Shown here piece after piece: positions 39,876 through 47,848 of a DNA stretch of 52,856 nt (position 1 is the first letter of the stretch; every line of letters begins with the position of its first letter). The stretch is from positions 1 to 52,856 of the forward strand of contig JAJXWT010000004.1 of NCBI GenBank assembly GCA_021781475.1, written 5' to 3'. Under the pieces are notes generated by a model. The model did no database searches. It worked only from the letters and a program-made list of their open reading frames with translations, and was not told where the DNA came from. Source of the stretch: a bacterium. GTDB taxonomy: Bacteria; Patescibacteriota; Saccharimonadia; Saccharimonadales; Saccharimonadaceae. The position numbers and the translations under genes are program-made.

Positions 39876-42275
39876 ATGGGCATTCAAGTAGTCAAACGCG
39901 ACGGGACACGACAGGACTTTGACGCAAACCAGATTAATTTAGCGCTAGTGGAGGCAAGCGAAGGCTTGCCAGACCAAATCGCCAGAGTGGTGCAGGTGGC
40001 AAGTGAGCTGCAGCTGACATTATTCGATGGTATCACGACCGAGCAATTAGACGAGGCGTTAATCCAGACCACACTACAAAATGTAAAAGATGACCCGGAT
40101 TTTGATACCATAGCTGCCCGGCTGCTACTAAAAAATATCTATAAAACAAGCCTAGGCGAGTATAAAAGTGCTGCAGAGCTAAAAAAACTCCACGCCACGC
40201 AGTTTCCAAAATACATTAAGCAGGCGGTCAAAGACGGCTTGCTTGACGCGCGCATGGCTGACGCCAAACTTTTTGATGTAGTAAAGCTTGGCAAAGCGTT
40301 GGACCCAGAGCGCGACAAACTGAGTAAGTACCTGGGTGTGATTACCAACCGCAACCGCTACGCTTTGCGAAAGCTCAACGGCGACCCGCTGGAAACGCCC
40401 CAATTTACCCACATGCGCATTGCGATGGGTCTGAGTTTTAACGAACCTGACCCAACAGCTGCGGCCCTGGATTTTTACGAGCATATGAGCAAGCTCGAAT
40501 ACCTGCCGGGCGGCAGTACCCGTGTGAACGCCGGCGGTTCATTCCCACAGCTGAGCAACTGTTTTGTGATTGATGTCGAAGACGACATGGAAAGCATTGC
40601 CAAAAGCATTCGCGATACCATGTGGATTGCCAAAGGCACGGGCGGCATTGGCATTAGCATGAACAAACTGAGGGCAGCGGGGAGCCCGGTCAAAACTACC
40701 AACACGGTCAGCACGGGTCCGCTGCCGTTTATGAAAATGATCGACACGGCGCTATTTGCGGTCAGCCGCAAGGGCAAAAAGGCCGGTGCCGCGGCGATTT
40801 ACATGGAAAACTGGCACCTGAATTTTCCGCAGTTTATGGACTTGCGTGAAAACAATGGTGACCCGTACTACCGCACGCGGTTTGCGAACATTGCCGTGTA
40901 TATTAGCGATGAGTTTATGAAACGCGTACAAAACGATCAGGATTGGTACCTATTTGACCCGGCCGCGACGCCTGATTTAAGTGAATTATATGGCGAAGCC
41001 TTTAGCAAACGTTATAACCAGTATATTGAGCAGGCTGAGGCAGGGAATATGCGTGTATTTGAAAAAATACCGGCCCGCCAACAGTGGCGCCAGATTTTGA
41101 TCCGCCTGCAGGCGAGCAGTCACCCGTGGATTACCTGGAAAGATACCATTAACACACGCGCGCTTAATAACAACACTGCCACAATCCATAGCAGCAACTT
41201 ATGCACCGAAATCACCTTACCAAACGACGCAAAAAATATTAGCGTGTGCAACCTGGTGAGTATTAACTTGCCAGCATTTTTAAACGCTACCGACAAAACG
41301 TGGGATTGGGAACGGTTAGAACGAGCGACGCGTAGTGCCATTCGGCAGCTCGACAACCTATGTGATATTACTGATACGCCAGTCACCGAGGCCCTTAATA
41401 GCATTCAAAGTACGCGCGCCCTGGGCCTAGGGATTATGGGCTTTACCGACGTGATTGAAAAGCTTGGTTTTAGCTACGAAAGCGAACCGGCCTATGACAC
41501 CATGGACCAACTGGCTGAGTTTATTAGCTACCACGCGATTGATGAAAGTGCCGAACTGGCCAAAACCCGCGGCATTTACCCAGACTTTACCGGGAGCGGT
41601 TGGCAAAAAGGCGAGCTGCCAATTGATACGGTTGATTTATTAGAAATTGACCGTAAAGTTGCCGTGGATGTAACGCGCAAAAAGCGCCTTGACTGGGAAA
41701 AGCTACGTAAAAAAACTGTAAAAGGTATGCGCAACGCCACACTCATGGCGATTGCGCCAACGGCGAACATTGGCCACGTGGCCGGCACCACGCCGGGTAT
41801 TGACCCGCAATTTAGCCAGATTTTTAGCCGCAGTACCTTAAATGGCAAGTTCTTGGAAGTCAACACGAACTTGGTCGCTGACCTAAAAAAACTCGGCCTG
41901 TGGGAGCAGGTGAAAGATCAACTGCTGGTAGAGCAGGGTGACCTGACCAACATTGAGGGCATTCCGCAGAGCATAAAAGATGTATACAAAACCTGTTTCC
42001 AATTAAGCCCGTACGCCTTTATTGAAGTGGCGGCGCGCGCCCAAAAATGGGTTGATCAATCTATCAGCCGCAACATGTACCTAGAAAGTCGTAGCATTGA
42101 CGATATGGAAAAGGTCTACATGGAGGCCTGGAAGCGTGGCCTAAAAACCACGTACTACCTGCACATGAAGCCGCGCCACCAGGCCGAACAAAGCACGACA
42201 ACTGTAAATAAAGCCGAACAAATCGCCAAAAGTACCGGAACAATGCGCAAGGGCTTTGGCTTTGCAAAAGGATAA
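39876..42275 (+). CDS. nrdA: ribonucleoside-diphosphate reductase large subunit without C-terminal Cys pair
   Basis: The 799-residue class I R1 reduces ribonucleotides to deoxyribonucleotides. An ATP-cone is at residues 1-95. The catalytic Cys set is complete: Cys229 and Cys458 (the redox pair) and Cys443 with Asn441 and Glu445 in NLCTE (radical site). Tyr760-Tyr761 fit the radical-transfer pair. After them only about 40 residues follow, ending FGFAKG, without any Cys. Most NrdA proteins end with a mobile CxxC or CxxxxC tail that re-reduces the active-site disulfide. Here that function must come from elsewhere, and a 57-residue protein ending CDGCE is encoded 24 bases downstream. AAGGAG precedes the ATG. 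Confidence 0.96.
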   Translation: MGIQVVKRDGTRQDFDANQINLALVEASEGLPDQIARVVQVASELQLTLFDGITTEQLDEALIQTTLQNVKDDPDFDTIAARLLLKNIYKTSLGEYKSAAELKKLHATQFPKYIKQAVKDGLLDARMADAKLFDVVKLGKALDPERDKLSKYLGVITNRNRYALRKLNGDPLETPQFTHMRIAMGLSFNEPDPTAAALDFYEHMSKLEYLPGGSTRVNAGGSFPQLSNCFVIDVEDDMESIAKSIRDTMWIAKGTGGIGISMNKLRAAGSPVKTTNTVSTGPLPFMKMIDTALFAVSRKGKKAGAAAIYMENWHLNFPQFMDLRENNGDPYYRTRFANIAVYISDEFMKRVQNDQDWYLFDPAATPDLSELYGEAFSKRYNQYIEQAEAGNMRVFEKIPARQQWRQILIRLQASSHPWITWKDTINTRALNNNTATIHSSNLCTEITLPNDAKNISVCNLVSINLPAFLNATDKTWDWERLERATRSAIRQLDNLCDITDTPVTEALNSIQSTRALGLGIMGFTDVIEKLGFSYESEPAYDTMDQLAEFISYHAIDESAELAKTRGIYPDFTGSGWQKGELPIDTVDLLEIDRKVAVDVTRKKRLDWEKLRKKTVKGMRNATLMAIAPTANIGHVAGTTPGIDPQFSQIFSRSTLNGKFLEVNTNLVADLKKLGLWEQVKDQLLVEQGDLTNIEGIPQSIKDVYKTCFQLSPYAFIEVAARAQKWVDQSISRNMYLESRSIDDMEKVYMEAWKRGLKTTYYLHMKPRHQAEQSTTTVNKAEQIAKSTGTMRKGFGFAKG

Positions 42276-42299
42276 ATAATAAAAGGGGGAGCACAACCT

Positions 42300-42473
42300 A
42301 TGAACGCAAATGCAATTATAAACGACGATATGAGCCTAGAGGAAAAGCTACAAGCCATTAGCGACGCGATGGAACAGGCGCAGGCTGAAGCGAATGAAAA
42401 GGCCGCGCAAAACGGCCAAATAGCCGCACCAATCGATCCGGCGAGTCTGACAATTTGCGACGGCTGTGAATAA
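42300..42473 (+). CDS. 57-residue protein ending in CDGCE, candidate detached redox tail of NrdA
   Basis: Located between nrdA and nrdB, with an AAAAGGGGG Shine-Dalgarno and in a different frame from nrdA. The product has a short N-terminus, a helix MSLEEKLQAISDAM (residues 11-24), an Ala/Glu/Gln-rich linker, and the C-terminus LTICDGCE. A CxxC pair within the last five residues is what normally ends NrdA and is absent from the NrdA here. I infer that this protein shuttles electrons from thioredoxin or glutaredoxin to the NrdA active site. A paralogue is at 45060-45182. A zinc-binding role or an unrelated small protein are alternatives. Confidence 0.8.
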   Translation: MNANAIINDDMSLEEKLQAISDAMEQAQAEANEKAAQNGQIAAPIDPASLTICDGCE

Positions 42474-42539
42474 AAAATGTAACCAAAATTACAGCTTGCC
42501 GCACGAGCAGCGGCTACGCTAAAAAAAGGAGTGCACAGC

Positions 42540-43535
42540 ATGGGAATATTAGGAACAGCGATTCAGGACGGCCTTTTACTAAAACCAATCCACTACCAAT
42601 GGGCAATGGATCTATACGATCAAGCGGTAGCGAACACGTGGTTTCCGAATGAAATTCAGTTGGCGCAGGACCTCGCTGACTGGGAAAAAATGACCGACGA
42701 AGAACGCTATGCGGTAACGTTTTTAATGAGCTACTTTAACCCCAACGAACTTTTGGTAAACAAGGCGCTGGCGTTTGGCGTGTACCCATATTTAAATACC
42801 GCCGAAACGCAGGTATATGTCAGCAAACAAATGTGGGAAGAGGCCAACCACTGCATGGCGTTTGAGTATGTACTGGATACGTTCCCGATTGACCGCGAAA
42901 AGGCTTATGGCGCCCATGTGGACGAGCCGACTATGGCGGCCAAAGAGGAGTTTGAGTACAAATATATTAAGCGCATGACAGGCGAGCAGCTTGATATTAG
43001 TACGACAGAGGGCAAAAAAGATTTCGTGCGTAACTTGATTGCCTACAACATTATTTTGGAAGGTATTTGGTTTTACAGTGGCTTTATGGTGGCGCTTAGC
43101 TTTCGGCAACGTAATTTGCTAAGGAACTTTGGTAGCTTGATTGACTGGATTGTGCGCGACGAAAGCCTGCACCTTAAGTTTGGTATGAACTTAATTTTAA
43201 CGGTGCTCGATGAAAACGAAGATTTACAAACGCCGGAATTCGCGGCCGAAATCAAACAGATGATTTTGGATGGCGTAAAAATGGAAGAGGATTACAACAA
43301 GGCATTGTTGCCGCAGGGCATTTTAGGCCTGAACGCTGATTACGTAAACCAGTACGTCAAATACCTCACTGACCGCCGGCTCGAAGAGCTTGGTTTTGAG
43401 CCGGAATATAAGGTGGGTAACCCTGCCAAATGGATGGCCACCGCCAACGACACCTACGAGTTGGTGAACTTTTTTGAAAGCACCAACACGAGTTACGAAG
43501 TAAATGCTGGCAAAAATGGCCCTACAGCTGAATAA
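42540..43535 (+). CDS. nrdB: ribonucleotide reductase small subunit, class Ic-type residues
   Basis: The 331-residue R2 has metal ligands Glu70, Glu101, His104, Glu174, Glu208 and His211. The spacing (31, 73, 34) equals that of Chlamydia trachomatis R2 (Glu89, 120, 193, 227). The radical Tyr position is Phe108, followed by Tyr110, as Phe127 and Tyr129 in that enzyme, and the first ligand is Glu and not Asp. Class Ic R2 uses a Mn/Fe centre instead of a tyrosyl radical, so the same is expected here. AAGGAG lies 8 bases before the ATG at 42540. It is the third gene of the nrd operon and its end overlaps the converging pilin gene by 14 bases. Confidence 0.95.
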   Translation: MGILGTAIQDGLLLKPIHYQWAMDLYDQAVANTWFPNEIQLAQDLADWEKMTDEERYAVTFLMSYFNPNELLVNKALAFGVYPYLNTAETQVYVSKQMWEEANHCMAFEYVLDTFPIDREKAYGAHVDEPTMAAKEEFEYKYIKRMTGEQLDISTTEGKKDFVRNLIAYNIILEGIWFYSGFMVALSFRQRNLLRNFGSLIDWIVRDESLHLKFGMNLILTVLDENEDLQTPEFAAEIKQMILDGVKMEEDYNKALLPQGILGLNADYVNQYVKYLTDRRLEELGFEPEYKVGNPAKWMATANDTYELVNFFESTNTSYEVNAGKNGPTAE

Positions 43536-44112
43536 TGCGCGCTGATTTCATGTTGTAGGTTGTGGCCGTTGTCCCAACCCCACACTGGGTAATGGCGTTG
43601 TTCAAATTAGCCGTGTCTGTTGCCGACGGTTGCCGTAGCGACCATAGCAGCACATAAAGGCCCGTGGTACTGCCACATTTGTATATCATGGCCGAGTATT
43701 TGCCGGTAGAGTAGCCGGTGCTTGGGTAGGTGGGGTTATTGGGGAGCGAGCTAATATAGTTTTTTGGCAGGTAGCCGGCGGCAGTCAGCATGTCTTCGAG
43801 TGTGCAGCTGTATGTTCCGGTCGCCGCCCAGCCTTGGCCGCCACCATCGGCGCACACACCGCTTGCCCCAAGGGCGGTGGTTGAGCCACTGCCGCCGGTA
43901 ATCGAATTGCCGTGGTCAAGCGACCACAGCACTAGCGCTTTTGCCACTTTTTCCATGCCATCACTGGTTTTTGCATCAAGCGCGCGGTTTTGTACCCCTG
44001 TATAGGCCACAATAGTGATCGCGGCTAACACCGCAATAATCACAACCACAATTAAAAGCTCGACTAGCGTAAACCCCGACTGTTTTTTAGCTGCTGCCCA
44101 CGTAGCGTTCAT
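43522..44112 (-). CDS. type IV prepilin (PilA/PilE-like)
   Basis: The 196-residue protein has a class III signal: a short basic leader, then SG|FTLVELLIVVVIIAVLAAI, with the prepilin peptidase site after Gly13 and Glu at +5. After the helix comes a globular head with two pairs of Cys (CADGG/SCTL; KCGS/QCGV) and a Ser/Thr/Gly-rich middle. It would form or modify a type IV pilus on the cell surface, possibly used for attachment or DNA uptake with ComFC. No pilus assembly gene is near, so it stands alone. It is a different family from the VirB2-like proteins at 6.5-12.2 kb. Confidence 0.92.
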   Translation of the reverse strand: MNATWAAAKKQSGFTLVELLIVVVIIAVLAAITIVAYTGVQNRALDAKTSDGMEKVAKALVLWSLDHGNSITGGSGSTTALGASGVCADGGGQGWAATGTYSCTLEDMLTAAGYLPKNYISSLPNNPTYPSTGYSTGKYSAMIYKCGSTTGLYVLLWSLRQPSATDTANLNNAITQCGVGTTATTYNMKSARIIQL

Positions 44113-44180
44113 AATAATATCTTAAATGTAACCTGTTTGGGCGATTTGCGTCAAGTATGCGTAATTGGGTGGCTTTTTTG

Positions 44181-44213
44181 TTGTCGGGGTGGGGATTGGC
44201 CACCCCGACAACG
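44181..44213. other. strong hairpin between the prepilin gene and the next minus-strand gene
   Basis: GTTGTCGGGGTGG pairs with CCACCCCGACAAC (about 44179-44213) around GGATTGG. It lies after the stop at 44225 of the minus-strand gene, but the run of T is on the wrong side for a minus-strand terminator. It may stabilise the 3' end. Confidence 0.5.
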
Positions 44214-44224
44214 TGTGGCGGCAG

Positions 44225-44701
44225 CTATCTGTTGGCATATTGCTGCTCGTAACGGTCAACCGACACACCCATCTGCTTTAGTCTACGGTAGAGTGTGTCA
44301 ATATCGGCCCCGCGCCGCTCGTACTCATCGGCGAGTAGCCGCGCACCCCTGCGCTTTGCCTGCCGGTTGCGTGCAACCAACTCCATGCTCAATTGCTGGG
44401 TCATAATCAGCATAATGAATTGAGCAAACATAGCTTGCGCGTGAACGAACTGCTTTTGCATTTGCTCGGCGTTGTTGTAGCGGCGAAATGCGCACTCGGC
44501 AATCTCGGCGTTCACCTCATTGTCGAGCAGGGCGCTCGCAGTTTTGCTCGCGTAGACCATTTGCTCAACCAGCGCACGCTGGGTTTCTTCGACTGCTGCC
44601 ATTCTTCTCAGGCGCGTCTTTCGATTCTCGCTCGAGTCCTTGTGCAGTACAAGAAATATGAGGGCTAGCGGCGGGATTATGAACAGGTATACAGCGTACA
44701 T
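44225..44701 (-). CDS. membrane-anchored coiled-coil protein, function unknown
   Basis: The 158-residue protein starts with one membrane helix (about 2-19), then a basic segment and long helices rich in Glu, Arg, Gln and Met. A Met/Gln-rich hydrophobic stretch (FAQFIMLIMTQQLSM) lies at about 92-106. The anchored coiled-coil layout suggests a structural or adaptor role at the membrane. I do not recognise the family. No clear Shine-Dalgarno is present. Confidence 0.55.
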   Translation of the reverse strand: MYAVYLFIIPPLALIFLVLHKDSSENRKTRLRRMAAVEETQRALVEQMVYASKTASALLDNEVNAEIAECAFRRYNNAEQMQKQFVHAQAMFAQFIMLIMTQQLSMELVARNRQAKRRGARLLADEYERRGADIDTLYRRLKQMGVSVDRYEQQYANR

Positions 44702-45059
44702 TGTGCCCCTTTGAACAATGAATGTGACGGATATCGCCTAGGGTTTTTATATCATAAAAAATAACCATTGTCGACATTTATTAATTGTGTGGTGCCCATA
44801 TTGGCTATGGTCAAGGTGTGCCCAGTACCGTAAATGCACGCTTTTGTAGGTACCTTACGCGCCCCAGTAGTATGGGGTGCTTGTGGTAAAAAGCACATGC
44901 TAAAAAGCCTTGAAAACACCACCAGCAGCGCCTATAGTCTTATGTAGACGCTACGCATTCAGGGAGGTAGTGCCAAAATAAACATTAATAATTACAGTGT
45001 ATGCAAGCTGCGCGTTGTGGTGCGGTATTTTTTGCTTGCGTGCATGGGTAAGGAGGGGT
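44702..45059. other. gap upstream of the second CxxC-tail gene, partly structured
   Basis: No well-supported gene. A hairpin GCGCCCCA/TGGGGTGC lies at about 44859-44880, and near it GTGCTT and AAGCAC repeat in opposite sense. A 37-codon frame at 44834 has no ribosome site and is not called. The right end contains AAGGAGGGG, the ribosome site of the next gene. Composition and hairpins would fit a small RNA or long leader. Confidence 0.4.
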
Positions 45060-45182
45060 ATGGAGCAAACACTTACGGGCGGCGATATGACGCTCGAGCA
45101 AAAACTACAAGCCATTACAGAGGCGCTGCGGCGGCTAGATGGCGACAATACTAACGATTTAATATGTGAGGGGTGTGAGTAA
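45060..45182 (+). CDS. 40-residue protein ending in CEGCE, paralogue of the NrdA-tail-like protein
   Basis: The product has the same plan as the 57-residue protein in the nrd operon: a helix MTLEQKLQAITEAL (residues 10-23) against MSLEEKLQAISDAM, a short polar linker, and a C-terminal LICEGCE against LTICDGCE. The linker is shorter. AAGGAGGGG lies 3 bases before the ATG, which is close but usable; the ATG at 45087, the M of the helix, is another possible start. The next gene begins one base after the stop. The paired occurrence makes chance unlikely. It may serve NrdA under other conditions or another partner. Confidence 0.75.
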   Translation: MEQTLTGGDMTLEQKLQAITEALRRLDGDNTNDLICEGCE

Positions 45183-45183
45183 G

Positions 45184-45414
45184 ATGAACAATGAAAAAGG
45201 TGGATATATCCGACCAATTAATATGCCCGATGGTTACGAGCTTCAAGGCTATGATGCTAGGGGAAACGAAATCTGGGGTCCAACCCAAGAGTATAACCGA
45301 GCGCTTTTAGCACGGGGCACGCGCTCTGAACGTGAGAGGGGGAAACGCACCACTCCTAATGACATTGCGACCCGTGCGCAGTTGCTCGGTGATCTAGAGG
45401 GTGTCGTTGCCTAG
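45184..45414 (+). CDS. hypothetical 76-residue basic protein
   Basis: The gene starts one base after the stop of the CEGCE protein (TAAGATG), so the two are co-translated. The product is Arg/Gly/Asn-rich and soluble, with PDGYELQGYDARGNEIWGPT, which looks like a small beta repeat, and a basic RGTRSERERGKR stretch. No family is recognised. The coupling suggests a functional link to the redox peptide, which is inference. Confidence 0.6.
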   Translation: MNNEKGGYIRPINMPDGYELQGYDARGNEIWGPTQEYNRALLARGTRSERERGKRTTPNDIATRAQLLGDLEGVVA

Positions 45415-45472
45415 TTAGCGCATAAAAATAAATACAACACGCTACCTATAGCGTACATGGGCGCAACCATGC

Positions 45473-45478
45473 TATACT
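45473..45478 (+). promoter_or_regulatory. -10 box of pyrG
   Basis: TATACT, 8 bases before the ATG at 45487. Confidence 0.5.
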
Positions 45479-45486
45479 AAAAGCCC

Positions 45487-47094
45487 ATGGGGGATATTGT
45501 GAACATGGGTAAAAACACAAAATTTATATTTGTTACCGGCGGCGTATTAAGTGGCGTCGGTAAAGGAATCACCGCCGCCAGCATTGGGGCGGTGCTTCAG
45601 TCTAAGGGGTTAAATGTTAGTATTCAAAAGTGCGACCCGTATTTAAACGTGGACGCTGGGCTATTAAACCCAAAAGAGCACGGCGAATGCTTTGTCACCA
45701 AGGATGGTGCCGAAACCGACCTGGATCTTGGCCACTACGAGCGTTTTTTGGATTTAGAGCTTACACAAAGAAGCGCTACCTTGCAGGGGCGATTAATGAA
45801 GCAATTAATTGACGATGAACGCGCTGGTAAATTTGGCGGGCAAACGATACAACTGGTGCCGCACCTCACTGGCGCGATTATGGATTCGATTGCCGATGCC
45901 GGTAATGGCAGCGATGTGCATATTGTGGAAGTCGGCGGCACGGTTGGCGACTACGAAAGCCTGGCGTTTATTGAAGCGATCCGCGAATTTGGCAGCCGCA
46001 TTGGCCGCGAACGGTGCATGTATGTGCACGTGGTGTATGTGCCGTACCTTGGTACGAGCCACGAATTTAAAAGCAAACCCGCCCAAAATGCCCTAAACGA
46101 CCTGCGTGGCTACGGCATTATGCCCGATGTGGTAGGGGTGCGCACCGATAGCACCCACCCGGCGCCCGATGCTATTGCCGATAAAATCAGCAAGTTTGGC
46201 GGTATCGCGCGTGATGGCGTGATGATGATGCCGAACTGCCATACAGTGTACGAAGTGCCCTTAACGGTCGCGCGCGACTTGAATAAAAAACTGAGTGAAT
46301 TTACGGGCGTAACCAAAAAACCAGCGCTCGCTGCCTGGCGCAAGCTGGTGGACGAAGACACGCAAGGGTTTGAGCGCCATATTAAGATTGGCTTGGTCGC
46401 AAAATACCTCGACAACACGGATACCTACTTAAGTGTAATAGAAGCCCTAAAAAGTGCCGGCTGGGCCGAAAAGGTGGATGCCGATATCCGCTGGATCGAT
46501 GCCGAGAATGTCACTAACGAACAGTTAGACGAAGTCGATTGTATTTTGGTGCCCGGCGGCTTTGGCAGCCGTGGTATCGAAGGCAAAATTACCGCCGCGC
46601 GTTATGCGCTCGACCATAGCAAGCCCTACCTCGGCCTGTGCCTGGGCTTGCAGGTGGCGGTAATTGCTGCCGCGCGCAAGGGCGGCCTACAACACGCAAA
46701 TAGCACAGAATTCGTCGATACCAAAGAAAACGTAGTATACATTATGCCAGGCCAAGAAGGTAAGCAAAGTACCGGTGGCACGCTGCGGCTCGGTGATTAC
46801 CCCGCCAAATTGGTAACGGGCAGCAGGGTTGCTAATGTATATAATACAACAAACATTACGGAGCGCCACCGCCACCGCTATGAGGTTAACCAGGCCTTCT
46901 TGAAAGATATCGAAAAAGGTGGCATTGTTGTAAGCGGCACATCACCAGATGGTAAATTGGTCGAATTCATTGAAGCGCCAACATGTGATTACTTTGTGGC
47001 AACCCAGGCGCACCCAGAATTCAAAAGCCGCCCTATGCGTGCACACCCGCTATTCCGCGGGCTTATTAAGGCAGCTAAGAAAACAGTCGTTTAA
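45487..47094 (+). CDS. pyrG: CTP synthase
   Basis: The 535-residue enzyme makes CTP from UTP, ATP and glutamine. The synthetase domain opens with FVTGGVLSGVGKGITAAS (P-loop) and has SIQKCDPYLNVD and HVVYVPYLG. The C-terminal glutamine amidotransferase has GLCLGLQ with the nucleophile Cys, and HPEFKSRP with His and Glu. The start at 45487 adds a few residues before KFIFVTGG; TATACT 8 bases upstream supports it, and the ATG at 45505 is an alternative. Supply of CTP feeds the ribonucleotide reductase encoded nearby. Confidence 0.97.
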   Translation: MGDIVNMGKNTKFIFVTGGVLSGVGKGITAASIGAVLQSKGLNVSIQKCDPYLNVDAGLLNPKEHGECFVTKDGAETDLDLGHYERFLDLELTQRSATLQGRLMKQLIDDERAGKFGGQTIQLVPHLTGAIMDSIADAGNGSDVHIVEVGGTVGDYESLAFIEAIREFGSRIGRERCMYVHVVYVPYLGTSHEFKSKPAQNALNDLRGYGIMPDVVGVRTDSTHPAPDAIADKISKFGGIARDGVMMMPNCHTVYEVPLTVARDLNKKLSEFTGVTKKPALAAWRKLVDEDTQGFERHIKIGLVAKYLDNTDTYLSVIEALKSAGWAEKVDADIRWIDAENVTNEQLDEVDCILVPGGFGSRGIEGKITAARYALDHSKPYLGLCLGLQVAVIAAARKGGLQHANSTEFVDTKENVVYIMPGQEGKQSTGGTLRLGDYPAKLVTGSRVANVYNTTNITERHRHRYEVNQAFLKDIEKGGIVVSGTSPDGKLVEFIEAPTCDYFVATQAHPEFKSRPMRAHPLFRGLIKAAKKTVV

Positions 47095-47557
47095 CGGCTG
47101 CATCGCTCAGTAGGTATAAAGCAAAACAGGCGACAAGCAGCGTCAGCCAGCCAGCGCTTTTTGATAACGTAGTTTGGGCGACATATTGCCCAACTAGGCC
47201 GGCGATTGCCACAAACACCAGGAGCGGAACACTAAAGCGGTAGGCGCGGCGCGAGCGCTGGGCAAGCCCTGCGGTAACTACGAGCATCGCACACAGCACG
47301 ACAAAAACAGGCAGGACAAAACTTGGGGTCATACCGTGCCGGTGTATGGCGGTATAAATCAGTACCGCCAGATCGTATGCGGTAGCGGTGCCGATTACTA
47401 CTGCGACACTTGTCAGCACTGTATGACCGCGAGCTTTCTGGGCTGTAGCACGCTGTTTGATAGATTGGTATTTTGCAGCGTACTCTTTGGCGTCGACATA
47501 ACTCGGGGCACGTTTTGAAGATTGTTGCGCCGGCTCGGCAGCAGTAATTTTGTTCAT
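47075..47557 (-). CDS. small membrane protein, four predicted helices
   Basis: The 160-residue protein has a polar, Lys/Gln/Ala-rich N-terminus (1-45) and four hydrophobic helices (about 47-66, 77-97, 108-127 and 135-152). I do not recognise a family. It converges with pyrG, with an overlap of 20 bases. No clear promoter is visible apart from the gap of about 95 bases to the divergent small gene at 47653. Confidence 0.6.
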   Translation of the reverse strand: MNKITAAEPAQQSSKRAPSYVDAKEYAAKYQSIKQRATAQKARGHTVLTSVAVVIGTATAYDLAVLIYTAIHRHGMTPSFVLPVFVVLCAMLVVTAGLAQRSRRAYRFSVPLLVFVAIAGLVGQYVAQTTLSKSAGWLTLLVACFALYLLSDAAVKRLFS

Positions 47558-47652
47558 TACTCCTTATGGTAGCAGCCTGCGCGGGGGCGTGCCACATTGA
47601 CTTTTAAGCACAAGTGTGATAACGTAACAGATAAAGGATTATAAAAACAAAA

Positions 47653-47802
47653 ATGGCCGAAGAACGAATTGAACCTGAGGAACAAGACCTCGATGTCGAC
47701 ACGATGGACGCATTCCGTTATGTGCTCCACACCGTAAAGGGCATTAGCCCCGTATCGGTGGTGGCGGAACTCGACGTGCTTGAGCCTGGCGAACAAGACT
47801 AA
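47653..47802 (+). CDS. 49-residue acidic protein
   Basis: A short frame with many Glu and Asp (AEERIEPEEQDLDVDTMDAF start) and a central helix FRYVLHTVKGISPVSVVAEL. It ends 46 bases before argS. There is no clear Shine-Dalgarno, but the codon pattern resembles that of nearby genes and no overlapping gene explains it. Function unknown; it may be a small adaptor or antitoxin-like peptide. Confidence 0.45.
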   Translation: MAEERIEPEEQDLDVDTMDAFRYVLHTVKGISPVSVVAELDVLEPGEQD

Positions 47803-47835
47803 GCGCCACCAATAGGGCTTTTTGTGCACCTCTGA

Positions 47836-47841
47836 TATAAT
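47836..47841 (+). promoter_or_regulatory. -10 box of argS
   Basis: TATAAT with a 7-base gap to the ATG at 47849. Confidence 0.55.
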
Positions 47842-47848
47842 TGGGGTG

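Noticed and set aside
44834-44947. 37-codon plus-strand frame in the gap before the CEGCE gene
   Set aside because: No ribosome site or promoter at leaderless distance, and no recognisable motif.
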